From NCBI RefSeq assembly GCF_034190915.1, contig NW_026947484.1, positions 185,250,982-185,314,981 of the forward strand: a stretch of 64,000 bases of DNA, read 5' to 3'. The position numbers were made by a program, and so were the translations under genes. Below the pieces are notes generated by a model that searched no databases, was not told where the DNA came from, and was given only the letters and a program-made list of their open reading frames with translations. Of the stretch, positions 35,546 to 47,900 are shown piece after piece (position 1 is the stretch's first letter; each line of letters opens with the position of its first letter). Origin of the DNA: Cavia porcellus (Eukaryota > Chordata > Mammalia > Rodentia > Caviidae).

Positions 35546-37979
35546 TTGCTGAAAACATGCACCCACTTTCACCTAAATCATGTAATTATTGTTAAATTGC
35601 ATCTTTTCTATTTTCCCAATATCTAAGGGAAACTTCCTCCTTTGGGTGAAGTAAGCAGTAGCAGTATTTTAGCAGTATTTTTTTCTTCAGTATTATCCTT
35701 TCACTCAGTATCTTTCCCACTTCAACTGAGCTCTCAAATCTGTTTTAAATAGCTCATAGCGAGTTCCTGCTTTAAATGCTTCACTTGATTCCTACTGCCT
35801 GAAAGGAAATAAAATCAATTTTTATTTATGAGACAATAACTGAATAAATTTAGCTCATTCTGTTTGTCATTTCTAACCAACCTCTTTGAACTCTATATTG
35901 GATTATGAGTGTGTGTATGCATGTGTACCTTTTGATCTTTATAATTTATGCTTATTTACCATCTATCAAAATGCCTACCAGTTTGATATTTATTTAGGTG
36001 GTGTTTTCTAGAAAACTTTGGGAGGAAAGCTGTAGGTTTTTTTTACATCTTTTATTTTCCTGGGCAAAACTTTTCTGGTACAACAAAGTGGCATTAATAT
36101 AGAGGATAAGATGTATGTCTTTAATTTTAAACTTTTTTGTTCTTATTATGTATGGATACATGAGCCTCGGTATTTATTGATACTGTTATTACAGATGTGA
36201 TACCATTGCCACTTCAGACTAGTATAAATTGAGGAATGAATGATTGTACAAGAATCATAATATATAATAATACAAACTTCTACACATCCAATTGATACTT
36301 TCTCTACCAGTTTCATTTAAATTTATCACAAACAACAATGTATTGTAGTAAATTAAGTTACTTTAAACTGGATATGCATGTGAGAGCATGCTCAATTTAA
36401 GGACACTGTCTGTTTTCTCCATCATGTCCTTTCCCATATAATCTGGGAAAGGAAGAAAATGTTCAATTTATAAGGCAAATGAATTCAGTGGGAAATCCAC
36501 ATTCATTACATCTTGATCAGAAATGACAGAGGACAAAGTATCATTTTAAATCATATTTTTCATCACATCAGCCAAAAATTGTCAATGTTTTATTCTGATC
36601 TTTCTTCATAGAATTTATTACCATTCTATCCAACTGCTTCTTGATTTTGATCTATCTGCCTACCCTCACTAAAGCATCACTCCATAAAACCAAGACCTAT
36701 TATATCAGATTCTAGAATTGTACTATGGGCACAGATGCTCAGAAAATATGTGTTGGACGTTGGATAATGAGTGAGAGAATGACAGTTCCCTCTTGACTAT
36801 GAACTGAGAGCAAATAGCATGTTTAATCATTCTCATAATAATAGCTCTTGCCATGTTATAAACTTTGGAATATTATGTAAAACAAAAGTGAATGAGTAGA
36901 TATTACTAAGTTAAAAACTTAAAAACATCAAGTAGGCAATTGGGAAGTCATGAGTGAAGATCAGAGAAATGAATGAAATGATAAAATATACATACCAGGA
37001 AAAATTAAAATATGCATAAATAATTGTGATTAGTTAAAACATGATAACTTTGAGAAGCTCAGACTCCAGTTAATATCCATAGCAATTTATGTCTTTTTAA
37101 GCATAGTTAACTACTAACAAGAAATATCCTGATTGATCCCTTCCCTTAACTAAGAACAAAGTACTTACTTAAGTAAATTAAAAGTAAGTAACAACAATGA
37201 CAATAGCAAAAAACAACAGAAGAGAAACACAAATATTTAATTTTCCATACACTGGTATTTCCAGCAAGAGTCTAGAAATGAAGTTCACAATTACCATGCT
37301 TTAATATTTCTGCTATGATCTATCATTAATATTTCAATTTCTTGTGTCAGCTGATGCATCAGAAATGATGTTAATTCTGATCATTATTTCCCATTTGTTC
37401 TTTTCTCTTCATGCAAATACCTTATAGGTATCACATGTACCAGGGGTCCATCTTTAAATTTGTGCTTCTTCAGTTATGTGTATATTCTTCAACTCCTTTG
37501 TTATGTTATGTATAGAATTTACTAAATCTCATACAGAAAAACATTACAGAGAGAGAGAAAGGTGATGCTAATGTCCAGAGGAATTTGGGGAGCCAAAATC
37601 AGTAAATAATGCCATTATTGTTCAAATGAATCTTTTATATTTCTCCAGTTATGAAGAAGGCAGAAGATAGGAGACCATCATGTACTCCAGTAAAAGGGCT
37701 GCAGAAAAATAGTCCTTATGAAAATTATAATTAATTCTTTCTCTTGATTGTTTTCACTTAAGGGTCTTTAGCTTCTGGCATGTTCCACTAAAAGAAACTG
37801 TACTATTTCCTTCACCTGAGGTGAAGTGAACAGTGATCTCCTTGACACAGATGATATGCGGTGTTGTGGAATGAAAGCCTCACCATGTGCCTGCCAAGGA
37901 TACACGAAACTGAATCCCAGCTTGAGTTCACAGTGTAATCCACTACATTTTGTAGTGATGATTCTTCATTTTCTTGTAG
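35546..37979. other. Unique AT-rich DNA, no gene seen
   Basis: No supported gene or repeat; frames are short and random. Confidence 0.35.
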
Positions 37980-37985
37980 TAAAAA

Positions 37986-38035
<50 letters not shown>
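37980..38035 (+). repeat. A-run plus (TA)n microsatellite
   Basis: About 14 A followed by about 20 TA dinucleotides. The IY-rich frames through it are artefacts. The A run could be a retroposon tail, but no body is recognised upstream. Confidence 0.9.
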
Positions 38036-38037
<2 letters not shown>

Positions 38038-39080
38038 CAGTCTATCATCTTAACCAATTTTAGCTATAAATTTGTGCAGTACTAGTTATATTCCAGTATC
38101 GCCAAAATCCACAACCAGAATTTTTTCATAACATGTAGTATGGAAATCCACATAGACCAAATCATAAGAAAATGTCATACTCACATGATGACTGGAGAAG
38201 CAACCTATTCTTTAAACCTCTGGTTCACATACAAAGACATGTATTGTGGTTTCTTCTCCTCCCATTCATTTATTTGTTTGACTAATATTTATTCTTCTAC
38301 CACGGTTCATTTCAGTCCAATTTCTCAAACTTTCATTTTTTTTCATTTTCTTTCTGTAATATTTCCTATTTTCCCCCCAAAAATTCTTATTTACTTATAA
38401 GGAATGATAATTCAGAAGTTTCCCAAAGAAATATTACCCAGAGAATCAAAAAGAAATGCCATAACTTTTAACTTAAGTGTGATAGCATAAAGCCTAAACT
38501 GCATAAATGAAAACATGCACCTTTTTCTCTTTCCGTTTAGTATTTAAGCTACTTTGGTAATAATTATATCTGGTAATAAACCAGATATAATGTGAAAGAT
38601 GCAGAAAGGGATAATCTTTCTTTATTATCTGGAGTCACTTAAACCTTGTTTTTTTAATGAAAAAAGCAATACAGAATGTGAAGAATCACACACATTTAGA
38701 GTGAATAAATTCTTCATATCCCTCATTTGTGATATAATAACTAAATAAAAAACAAATTCTAATCTCCATGATCTAGTGAATATTGGAGTTAGACTTCTAA
38801 TTAAATGATTCCATAACATTTTTTAGGCTTGATTAATTATACATAAGCAGAATTTTAGCCCATAATTTTACCTAAGCAATACCACGTGCTGTAATAGACT
38901 CGTTTTAAATAATCTAAGAAACAATTTAAGAACTAAAAAATTTCCTTAAATGTATGACCAAATCTAAAATTTTAGTCTACAAGGGCAAGAAATATTTGAT
39001 GGGCTCTGCAAAGTCCTTTCCTTTGGGAAATTGGCCTGTTTTTTTCTCATAATGTTGGACTGCATATAGTGGCTTCCCCT
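38036..39080. other. Unique AT-rich DNA, no gene seen
   Basis: Nothing supported beyond AT-rich sequence. Confidence 0.35.
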
Positions 39081-39099
39081 GAGAATTATTGCTTGATCT

Positions 39100-39270
39100 C
39101 TTACTCTTACTACTTTTCAAGTACCAAAGATACAAAAAGACACATAGTTTGTCTTCATGTCATCTACTACCCTGAGAAGCCACACTGTGTCTATCATTAT
39201 AGCACCACTGCCGAGCAAAATATCTGACATAGAGTAATTGTTAAAGTTTTCTGAATAAATGAAATCTCTG
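39100..39270 (+). mobile_element. L2/MIR-like 3' end, ancient
   Basis: ATAGCACCACTGCCGAGC ... TATCTGACATAGAGTAATTG ... GAATAAATGAAATC follows the shared L2/MIR 3' end (GCACAGTGCCTGGCACATAGTAGGTGCTCAATAAAT). Short and diverged. Confidence 0.4.
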
Positions 39271-39274
39271 ATAA

Positions 39275-40127
39275 TATCCTATGAACATTCTCCTTGGATT
39301 AACACGGCTATTGTTGAAGTCTTGTGTGTGTCTTGACCCCCTGACACATGGAACCCAGTTTAATGGATTGCTGTAAGGAAATACAAGAGCACCAAAAATG
39401 TCCAAAAGCATTTTCAAAACACAGTATAGGAAACCAAATGATATGTTTATGTTATGAATTTCCTTAGAGAATGTGTATGTAGTTATCTCTTCAATAATCC
39501 ATAGTTCAATCTGTTTGTTTTCTTCTCTATAACTATTACAATTTGCACATAAATAAATGTCAGCAAGAAAACAGATGATGAAATTTTTTTTACTAAGCAA
39601 AAGGAGGAATAAAATATGGCTATTTCATTGATTTTCACTTATTTATTTGTGTACCATTACTAATAAAGCAATTCCAGATAACAATAATTGGTTTTATCTG
39701 AACCTTGAGAAGATGCTTTATCCTATGGTTTAACTAGTTACAGCAAGATGTTCTGAAATAAAATAAACAACAAATGATAAATGTCCTTCCCAAAAGGTTA
39801 TATGATAAATAACAGTAATCAAATAGAACTGGACCTTTGTAAATTCAAGACACATGCTATCATAGAAAAACTATTTTACATTTTTATAAAAATAAACTCT
39901 AAGTACTTTATCACTGGTCAGTGAAACGTAGATTCAAATGGCCAATATTTCTGTTATTGGAATTTTTACACAAAATATAAAGTCATTTCTCTTGTATGAT
40001 GGAAGTTTATTCTAAAAACAAATAATTATATGTAACTACTCATGTCTATTTAACAAAATTGTCAGCCAAAGTAAAACATTTAATAAGTACCACACTTGAA
40101 GTAATAGCTTGTAAGTTTCTCTATAAG
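39275..40127. other. Unique AT-rich DNA, no gene seen
   Basis: A 119-codon minus-strand frame (39241-39600) has no recognised domain and starts in AT-rich DNA. It is treated as chance. Confidence 0.35.
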
Positions 40128-40141
40128 AATATCCAGTGGCT

Positions 40142-40640
40142 GGTAATTTGATAAACACAAATTAAAATAACACTGAGATATCATCTCACTCCAGAAAGAA
40201 TGGCTAAAATAAAACAAGATCAACTGATAACAAATGTTGTTGGGGCTGTAGGGAAAAAAGGAAAACTTCTCCACTGTTAGTGGGAGTGTAGACTGGTGCG
40301 GCCACTGTGGAAACCAATATGGAGAATCCTCAAAAAATTAGGAATGAATCATTGAATCAAGGTATTCTCTGCATGGATATTTTTTTCCAGAAAAATTGGA
40401 AATGTCATGCCACAGTGATATATGTGCACTCATGTTTATAGCAGCACAATTTGTAATAGCTAAATCTTGGAAATAACCAAAATGCCCATCAACCCCAGAA
40501 TGGAGGAGAAAAATGTGGAATTTTTTTACAATGGAATATTTCTCAGCTATAAGGTAAATAGAGGCAACTTGAGACTATACTCATAAGTGAAATCAGACAC
40601 ACATTTTTAAATAACGTATTATATCCCTAGTGTAAAAGTA

Positions 40641-40673
<33 letters not shown>

Positions 40674-41031
40674 CTGAAAGAGTAACAAAATCCAAAATGT
40701 ACGATAGATATTGTAATAATGAAAAGGAAAGAAAGTGCTCAAAAGGAAAGAACAACTTGCAGATATACACATATAACTGTATGTATGCTTAAGTGTACAA
40801 GAGGAATAACCATACTATGAATTCTCTGTTCATCAAAAAGAATAGTTTGTGCTGTCACTGTTTGAGTATCTGTTCATTTTTATGCTTAGATTTTGTAACT
40901 TAAGCAGCTACTTCTTAGACAATGATGTGTAATATATTAACAAGTGTTGACCTTTTTACTGCTATTTTTGAAATTCTATTTATTTCTATCCTTTTTTCTG
41001 TTTTACTTTTTAAAAAGAAAATATAAAAACA
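40142..41031 (+). mobile_element. 5'-truncated sense L1 (ORF2 end + 3'UTR), 14-bp duplication
   Basis: AATATCCAGTGGCT flanks it exactly at 40128-40141 and 41032-41045. The element begins in the ORF2 C-terminal region (antisense-readable LTPERM-like segment at 40185) and passes the Cys-rich motif (near 40225-40300), where the frame is broken. It ends with a 3'UTR and an A-rich tail (AAAAAGAAAATATAAAAAC). A (TAA)n run at 40640-40672 lies in the 3'UTR. Dead on arrival, as usual for truncated copies. Confidence 0.9.
40640..40672 (+). repeat. (AAT)n microsatellite in L1 3'UTR
   Basis: Ten or so AAT units expanded inside the truncated L1, just after its ORF2 end. Confidence 0.9.
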
Positions 41032-41045
41032 AATATCCAGTGGCT

Positions 41046-41830
41046 ATGCATTATGTACAGTTTTATCAAGTAGTTGTATATACAATAATCTCTATTCCTT
41101 CTATGAGAACAGACTTCTAATATTACACTGTAATATTAACTGTGCAAGCTTCTACCTTAACCTGTCTTTAGTATTAACAAATTGTTCAACTTTAGACAAC
41201 TATGTAAATATGTTAACAGCTATAAAGATTACATAATGAGTATAATTTCCTCAGAGTGGCTTTGTGAAATCGAATGAAATACTTCAGTTGAAGCTCTTAG
41301 AGTTTATCAATTGTTGTCATGAGTTAGACTATTTACCACTAATTAAATCTTGGGATAATGATTTTCTATCTCTGTCCTGAGTACCATAAATGATTCTTTC
41401 AATTCTTCAGGAAATAACTACCCTAATAAATACATTGGATCAAATTTATTAGTTTGTATTTAATGTTACCAATATTCAAACCATTAAAACATGCTTAATA
41501 CGTTGATTTCTGGACTAAAACTACCTATATCCAAAGATGCAAAATAGTAAGTCTCACCTATAATCTTTTCCACTGAAGCATCAATTTAACAATTGTTCAT
41601 GCATGAGAATGTCATTACTAAGGCTCTTAAATACAAATGAGAAGTTGTAGCGCCTCCAGGGAACCGGTCCTCAAAAACGTGCGTTGAAAAGGCTAACAAT
41701 TGTAGGTTCATTCTACACCAGTCATCCTTCCCTAAGTCAGAATACTCCAGTGTGTGTCCACAGAGTAAAGTAAGTATCAAATTTTCCAGCCTTCCAAATT
41801 GCTACACTACCAGGTCTAATTCATTTGTGT
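41046..41830. other. Unique AT-rich DNA, no gene seen
   Basis: No supported feature. Confidence 0.35.
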
Positions 41831-42169
41831 CTGACCCAGCGTGCTGAGATAATTGATCCACCATTATTTCTAGGTTAGCAATGAACACATAGAAGGGTAA
41901 GAGACACCCACCACCCATCATAGCAGTATCAACAGTAGCCTACAACTCTTCATACCAGTCCTGCTCATGACCATCAGCAGCAAGATATACACCTGTAGAT
42001 CCCAACAGAAAACCCATCCAAGGCTCTCTTTAGCTGAGTTACCATAAAATCTGCTAGAGCACATGCACAAAGACCCAATAAACTGCCCTGCCTAGAATTT
42101 CCAATAAAACTCTCTAAAGAAATCTAGATATAGGAATTTCCTGTCAAAAAAATTGAAAGAATAATAGAG

Positions 42170-42335
42170 TGATTTTGCATACTTATTTTTCCAGTACTCA
42201 GGAAGGTTGAAGCAGGAAGATTGTAATTTTGAGCCTAGACTAGTCAATTTATTGACATTTTGAGAACGTTTCTCAAAGTGAAAAAAAGTGATGGAAATAT
42301 ATTAAATGTGAGAGATATGAGTTCAATCCCCAGAA
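42170..42335 (+). mobile_element. B1-dID-type composite SINE, sense
   Basis: A 7SL-like half (CCAGTACTCAGGAAGGTTGAAGCAGGAAGATTG ... GAACGTTTCTCAAAG), a linker, then an ID-like half ending ATGAGTTCAATCCCCAGAACAA with a B-box match. Its tail has expanded into (AAT)n at 42360-42384. Confidence 0.65.
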
Positions 42336-42359
42336 CAACAATACCAACACCAAATATAT

Positions 42360-42384
42360 TAATAATAATAATAATAATAATAAT
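42360..42384 (+). repeat. (AAT)n microsatellite
   Basis: Eight AAT units in the tail of the SINE at 42170. Confidence 0.85.
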
Positions 42385-42722
42385 GCAGCTAGGTGACATA
42401 TGACCTAGATAGTGATATAGAACATAGAAAACTGAGAAAAAACCTGACATATATCCATGAAAACATTTAGAAATTCAGGAAAAGGATAGAAACTATAAAA
42501 AATTACCAAACAGAAAATCTGAAGTTGAAGACTAGAATGACTAGACTAAAACCTTCAATACCAGAGCACCAACAATAGCTTCTATAAAGCAGAAGAATAA
42601 AAAAGCAACTTAAAATACAGATAATTTGAAATTAGATAGTCAGATGAACAGAAAAAATAATGGAAGAAATGCACAGAATGGTTACAGCATTCCAAAGACA
42701 CCATATGTGAATGAATGTACAT

Positions 42723-42736
42723 AGGAGTAACTCCCC
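42723..42736. repeat. Left target-site duplication of young L1
   Basis: AGGAGTAACTCCCC is repeated exactly at 50031-50044, directly after the A-rich tail. Confidence 0.95.
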
Positions 42737-42740
42737 TGGG

Positions 42741-43602
42741 CCATAGGTCTGCAGAGGAGGAGCTGGGCAGATCCAGGGTGCCCTCACTGGCCTCTCTGCG
42801 TGTCTGGAGGACTCTGGATTTCTGCGCCCAGACTGCCGGAGTTCCCTCAGGCTTCCAGGTGCAGTGAAGGAGAGAGGTGGGTTTGAGGCTTCCACATCAG
42901 CCTCCCCATTCCCGGCTTCATTTGCAGACCTGCTGAGCTCCCGATAGGTGGGCTGGCCCACACTACCAGCCTAGCCCAGCCTGTTTAGCTGCCGCGCCTG
43001 GCCATAGGTCTGCAGAGGAGGAGCTGGGCAGATCTGGGGTGCCCTCACTGGCCTCTCTGCGTGTCTGGAGGACTCTGGATTTCTGCGCCCAGACTGCTGG
43101 AGTTCCCTCAGGCTTCCAGGTGCAGTGAAGGAGAGAGGTGGGTTTGAGGCTTCCACATCAGCCTCCCCATTCCCGGCTTCATTTGGAGACCTGCTGAGCT
43201 CCCGATAGGTGGGCTGGCCCACACTACCAGCCTAGCCCAGCCTGATTAGCTGCCGCGCCTGGCCATAGGTCTGCAGAGGAGGAGCTGGGCAGATCTGGGG
43301 TGCCCTCACTGGCCTCTCTGCGTGTCTGGAGGACTCTGGATTTCTGCACCCAGACTGCTGGAGTTCCCTCAGGCTTCCAGGTGCAGTGAAGGAGACAGGT
43401 GGGTTTGAGGCTTCCACATCAGCCTCCCCATTCCCGGCTTCATTTGGAGACCTGCTGAGCTCCTGATAGGTGGGCTGGCCCACACTACCAGCCTAGCCCA
43501 GCCTGTTTAGCTGCCGCGCCTGGCCATAGGTCTGCAGAGGAGGAGCTGGGCAGATCTGGGGTGCCCTCACTGGCCTCTCTGCATGTCTGGAGGACTCTGG
43601 AT
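42741..43602 (+). promoter_or_regulatory. L1 5'UTR: three 261-bp tandem monomers plus partial fourth
   Basis: The start motif CCATAGGTCTGCAGAGGAGG occurs at 42741, 43002, 43263 and 43524, exactly 261 bp apart. Monomers 1-3 are full; the fourth runs about 79 bp and then changes to the unique tether. They are GC-rich with several CpGs, in contrast to the AT-rich surroundings, and differ by a handful of substitutions. By analogy with mouse L1, tandem 5' monomers act as additive promoter units; that function is inferred here. The insertion starts at 42737, four bases before a monomer boundary. Confidence 0.95.
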
Positions 43603-43910
43603 ATCTCTGCAACCAGGGAGGGTCCACAGGTTCCTGAAGCACTGCGGCCTGTGGTGAGTACCCTAACCCGGCTGTGATTGAAGAACTGTGGAGCTTCCAA
43701 GGGGCAGGTGGGCGCACAGTGTCCCTGAGGCCCAGCTTGTCTGGAACTGCGGAGTTCTGAGCAAGGCAGAGGAGGGCCACTGGTTCTGTAGGCCTAATGG
43801 CTTGGAGTAGCGCGGCACCAGAGTCTCAGTAGCTCCAAACATAGAAGGGGATTTTCAACAGATCCTGAGGAAGCTTTCAAATAACACTTGAAACACAGAA
43901 ATATAGGAAA
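43603..43910 (+). promoter_or_regulatory. L1 5'UTR tether (non-repeated)
   Basis: Single-copy part of the 5'UTR between the monomers and the ORF1 start, GC-rich to about 43840 and then A-rich just before ATG. It contains the reverse of several antisense codons but no repeat of the 261-bp unit. Confidence 0.8.
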
Positions 43911-44963
43911 ATGACAAAACGAAGGACCAAAGTACAACCTCAAACCTCCAGCCCATCTCAAGAAACCCTAGGAGCGATGTATATAGAAGAAAATATATCC
44001 CATCCACCTCATATATCGGACACAATAGCCACTGAAATTGACAAGCAACTCCAGGAAGCTTTAAAGAAATTCAAACTCGAAATAATCTCCCAGATAAAAG
44101 AAGAAATGATAAAAGAAATGAAAGAGACTCTAAATATATCTAAAGAAAACACAGATAAAAAATTGGAGGAACTAAACAAAAAGATAGAATCCCTAGACGA
44201 GCAATATAAGAAACAAACAGAATACATAATGCAGATGCACAGAGATATACAGGAAATAAAAAACTCCACTGAAAGCTGTAAAAACCGCCTTAATGAAAGT
44301 GAAGATAGAATTTCAGACCTTGAAGACAGGATTGCAGCTAGTGAACAGGAAAGGAAAGATCTTTTGAAAATAACAAGGAACCAGGAAACAACAATTCAAC
44401 AACTGCAAGACGATGCAAAGAAGAATAACATAAGAATGATAGGGATTAATGAAAGAGAGGGAGACAACATGAAGGATGACAGGAGGATATTTAGAGAAGT
44501 AATAGCTGTAAATTTCCCAAGCATGAGATCAGAAACTGACATCAGGATCAGTGAAGCATATAGAACTCCAAACAGTCATAACCAAAATAAAACTACACCC
44601 AGACATATAATAATCACCATCCCAGAAATCCAACACAAGAATAGATTATTAAAAGCTGTCAGAGAGAAAAGACAAATCACTTATAAAGGAAAACCTATCA
44701 GAATCACAGCAGACTTCTCAGCACAAACGATAAAGTCAAGAAGAGCATGGAGTGAAGTATTCCAGATCCTAAAGCAAAATGATTTCCAACCAAGACTGAT
44801 ATATCCTGCAAAACTATCATTCAAAATAGATGGTGCAATACGATACTTCCATGACAAAGAACAGCTGAAGAACTTCATGAACACCAAACCAACCCTGCAA
44901 AAAATATTGAAAGACAGTTTAGATACACAAAGGAAAAAACCACTAAGCAAAGCAAATAATTAA
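43911..44963 (+). CDS. LINE-1 ORF1 protein, intact, 350 aa
   Basis: RNA-binding chaperone that coats L1 RNA as a trimer in the cytoplasm and is needed for retrotransposition (family knowledge). The start ATG is the first in the L1 transcript frame and matches the start of the older copies. A basic N-terminal tail (TKRRTK) is followed by a charged coiled-coil at about residues 40-150 ([23 protein letters not shown] heptads). Then come an RRM-like domain (about 165-255, [21 protein letters not shown]) and a C-terminal domain (about 260-340, [38 protein letters not shown]). The length is normal for the family. No stop or frameshift is present. ORF2 starts 19 bp after the stop. Confidence 0.95.
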   Translation: MTKRRTKVQPQTSSPSQETLGAMYIEENISHPPHISDTIATEIDKQLQEALKKFKLEIISQIKEEMIKEMKETLNISKENTDKKLEELNKKIESLDEQYKKQTEYIMQMHRDIQEIKNSTESCKNRLNESEDRISDLEDRIAASEQERKDLLKITRNQETTIQQLQDDAKKNNIRMIGINEREGDNMKDDRRIFREVIAVNFPSMRSETDIRISEAYRTPNSHNQNKTTPRHIIITIPEIQHKNRLLKAVREKRQITYKGKPIRITADFSAQTIKSRRAWSEVFQILKQNDFQPRLIYPAKLSFKIDGAIRYFHDKEQLKNFMNTKPTLQKILKDSLDTQRKKPLSKANN

Positions 44964-44982
44964 ACAGAACCGAAAGATAAAG

Positions 44983-47900
44983 ATGCAACAGCAGAGAGAT
45001 AACATTCCTACAATTAACCAGCATTTAACAGTAATAACCATTAATGTAAACGGTCTCAATGCACCAATCAAAAGAAACAGACTAGCAGAATGGATCCAGA
45101 AACAAAATCCAACCATATGCTGTTTACAGGAAACCCATCTAACCCAGAAAGATACTCACAGACTGAAAGTCAAAGGATGGAAAACAATTCTTCATGCAGC
45201 AGGAATCCAAAAAAAGGCAGGAGTAGCCATTCTGTTTGCAGACAACGTGAACTTTAAACCAACAATGACCATAAAGGACAAAGAAGGTCACTACATACTC
45301 GTAAGGGGAAAACTCCAAGAGGAAGAGATAACTATCTTAAATATATACGCACCAAACTCCAGAGCACCCAGTTATATAAAACAATTATTAACAGAAATGA
45401 AAACTCAAATTATCAGTAACACAATTGTAACAGGAGACCTTAATACACCACTGACACCAAGGGACAGATCAACCAGACAGAAAATGAGCAAAGAAATAAC
45501 AGAACTGAATCACACCTGTGAACAAATGGGTTTGATAGACATATACAGAATGTTCCACCCAACAACATCAGAATACACATTCTTCTCAGCAGTACATGGA
45601 TCATTTTCTAAAATAGACCATATATTAGCTCACAGAACATATTTAAGCAAATGCAAAAGAGTTGAAATCATCCCTTGCATATTATCGGATCATAGCGCTC
45701 TGAAATTAGAAATTAATGACAAAGGATACTGCAAAAATTCCGCAAACACATGGAAACTAAATAACACACTCTTGAGTAATCAGTGGGTCACAGAAGAAAT
45801 TAAAGAAGAAATTAAACAATACCTAAAAGAAAATGAAAATGCAGATACAACTTACCGGAATCTGTGGGATGCAATGAAAGCTGTTCTGAGAGGAAAATTT
45901 ATTGCACTGAGTTCCCACATCAGGAAAACAGAATGAATACAAATAAATAACTTGATGCTATACCTCAAACAGCTAGAAAAAGAAGAGCAAGTCAAGCCCA
46001 AAGCCAAAAGAAGAGAGGAAATTATAAAAATCAGAGCAGAAATCAATGCAATAGAGACTAAGAAAACAATCCAAAGAATCAACGAATCAAAGAGTTGGTT
46101 CTTTGAAAGAATAAATAAAATCGATAAGCCCCTAGCCAACCTTATTAAAAAAAGGAAAGAAAAAGCTCAAATTCATGCAATAAGAAATGAAAAAGGAGAA
46201 ATCACTACAGACCCAATAGAAATACAGAGGATCATCAACACCTATTTCAAAAACCTCTACTCTCAAAAGTTTGATAACACAGAAGAAATAGACAGATTCT
46301 TAGAAGCATATGAAGTACCAAAGCTAGATCAAGAGGATATAAAACTGTTGAATAACCCAATCTCTGCTAATGAAATTGAGAATGTAATTGGGTCCTTGCC
46401 CACCAAGAAGAGCCCAGGCCCAGATGGATTCATCGCAGAATTCTACAAGAAATATAAAGAAGACCTAATGCCGACACTCCTCAAACTATTCAATGAAATT
46501 GAAAGGGAAGCAATCCTTCCTAAGTCATTCCTGGAAGCAAATAGTACTCTAGTATCAAAACCTGAGAAAGACCCAACTATAAAAGAGAACTATAGACCGA
46601 TCTCCCTAATGAACACAGATGCAAAAATCCTCAATAAAATATTGGCAAATAGGATCCAGCAAATCATCAAGAAGATTATACACCATGACCAAGTGGGATT
46701 CATCCCAGGAATGCAAGGATGGTTCAACATACGCAAATCAATAAATGTAATCCACCATATCAATAAAGCCAAAAATAAGAATCACATGATCATCTCTATA
46801 GATGCAGAAAAAGCCTTCGATAAGGTCCAACACTTATTCATGATAAGAACTTTACAGAAAATTGGAATAAATGGTCTTTACCTCAATATAATAAAGGCCA
46901 TTTATGACAAACCAACAGCCAGCATCATACTAAATGGCCAAAAATTGAAAGCCTTTACTTTAAAATCGGGTACAAGACAAGGATGTCCTTTATCACCACT
47001 CCTATTTAATATAGTACTGGAAGTACTAGCCAGAGCAATTAGGCAAGAAAGAGAAATAAAAGGGGTAAAGATAGGAAAAGAAGAAGTTAAATTATCATTG
47101 TTTGCAGATGACATGATACTCTACATAGAAGACCCCCTAAACTCCATTGAAATACTCTTAGATACAATAAATAAATTCAGTAATGTGGCTGGATACAAAA
47201 TCAATACTCAGAAATCAATAGCATTCCTATACACGAACAACAAAATTACAGAGAGGGAAATAAGAGAAACTGGACTATTCACATTAGCAAGCAAAAAAAT
47301 GAAATATTTAGGAATCACTCTTACGAAAGAAGTGAAAGACTTATACAGTGAAAATTATAATACACTGAAAAAGGAAATTGAAGATGATCTCAGAAAATGG
47401 AAAGATATCCCTTGCTCATGGATAGGAAGAACAAACATTGTGAAAATGGCCAATCTCCCAAAACTGTTATACAGATTCAATGCAATCCCAATAGAAATAC
47501 CATCAACATACCTTATAGATCTAGAGAAATCACTCCTAAATTTCATCTGGAACCAGAAGAGACCTAGAATCGCAAAGGCAATTCTAAGCAGCAAAGACAA
47601 AGCAGGAGGCATCACAATCCCTGACTTGAAGTTATACTACAAAGCAACAGTAGTAAAATCAACATGGTATTGGAATCAAAACAGAGCTGAAGATCAGTGG
47701 AATAGATTAGAAGATACAACCACAACTACGAACACACTCAACCACCTTATTTTTGATAAAGGAGCCAAGCAGGTTCACTGGAAGAACGACAGTCTCTTTA
47801 ATAAATGGTGCTGGAAAAACTGGCTCTCCATTTGCCGAAAACTAAAGCTAGACCCATGTCTATCACCATGTACTAAATTAAAATCTAAATGGGTCAAAGA

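Larger units (their letters stand above)
41850..42722 (+). mobile_element. Ancient L1M/HAL1-like 5'UTR-ORF1 fragment (left of young L1)
   Basis: AAATTCAGGAAAAGGATAGAAACTATAAAAAA ... CAGAAAATCTGAAGTTGAAGA and AGCTTCTATAAAGCAGAAGAA ... AAATTAGATAGTCAGATGAACA follow the ORF1 start and coiled-coil region of old mammalian L1/HAL1 elements as I recall them. The match appears to continue beyond 50045, so the young L1 landed in it. A B1-dID SINE (42170-42335) interrupts it. All frames are broken. Confidence 0.45.

Noticed and set aside
37812..38057. Overlapping frames on both strands with IYIY repeats
   Set aside because: Artefact of the (TA)n microsatellite.
42741..43602. Satellite DNA or CRISPR-like array
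   Set aside because: Only three and a bit units, no spacers, directly followed by L1 ORF1: this is an L1 promoter. CRISPR arrays do not occur in a mammalian nuclear genome.
44009..44269. Antisense frames inside ORF1 and ORF2 (44009-44269, 47997-48635 and others)
   Set aside because: A-rich L1 coding strands give long antisense frames because TTT/TTC replace stops; they show no independent signal.
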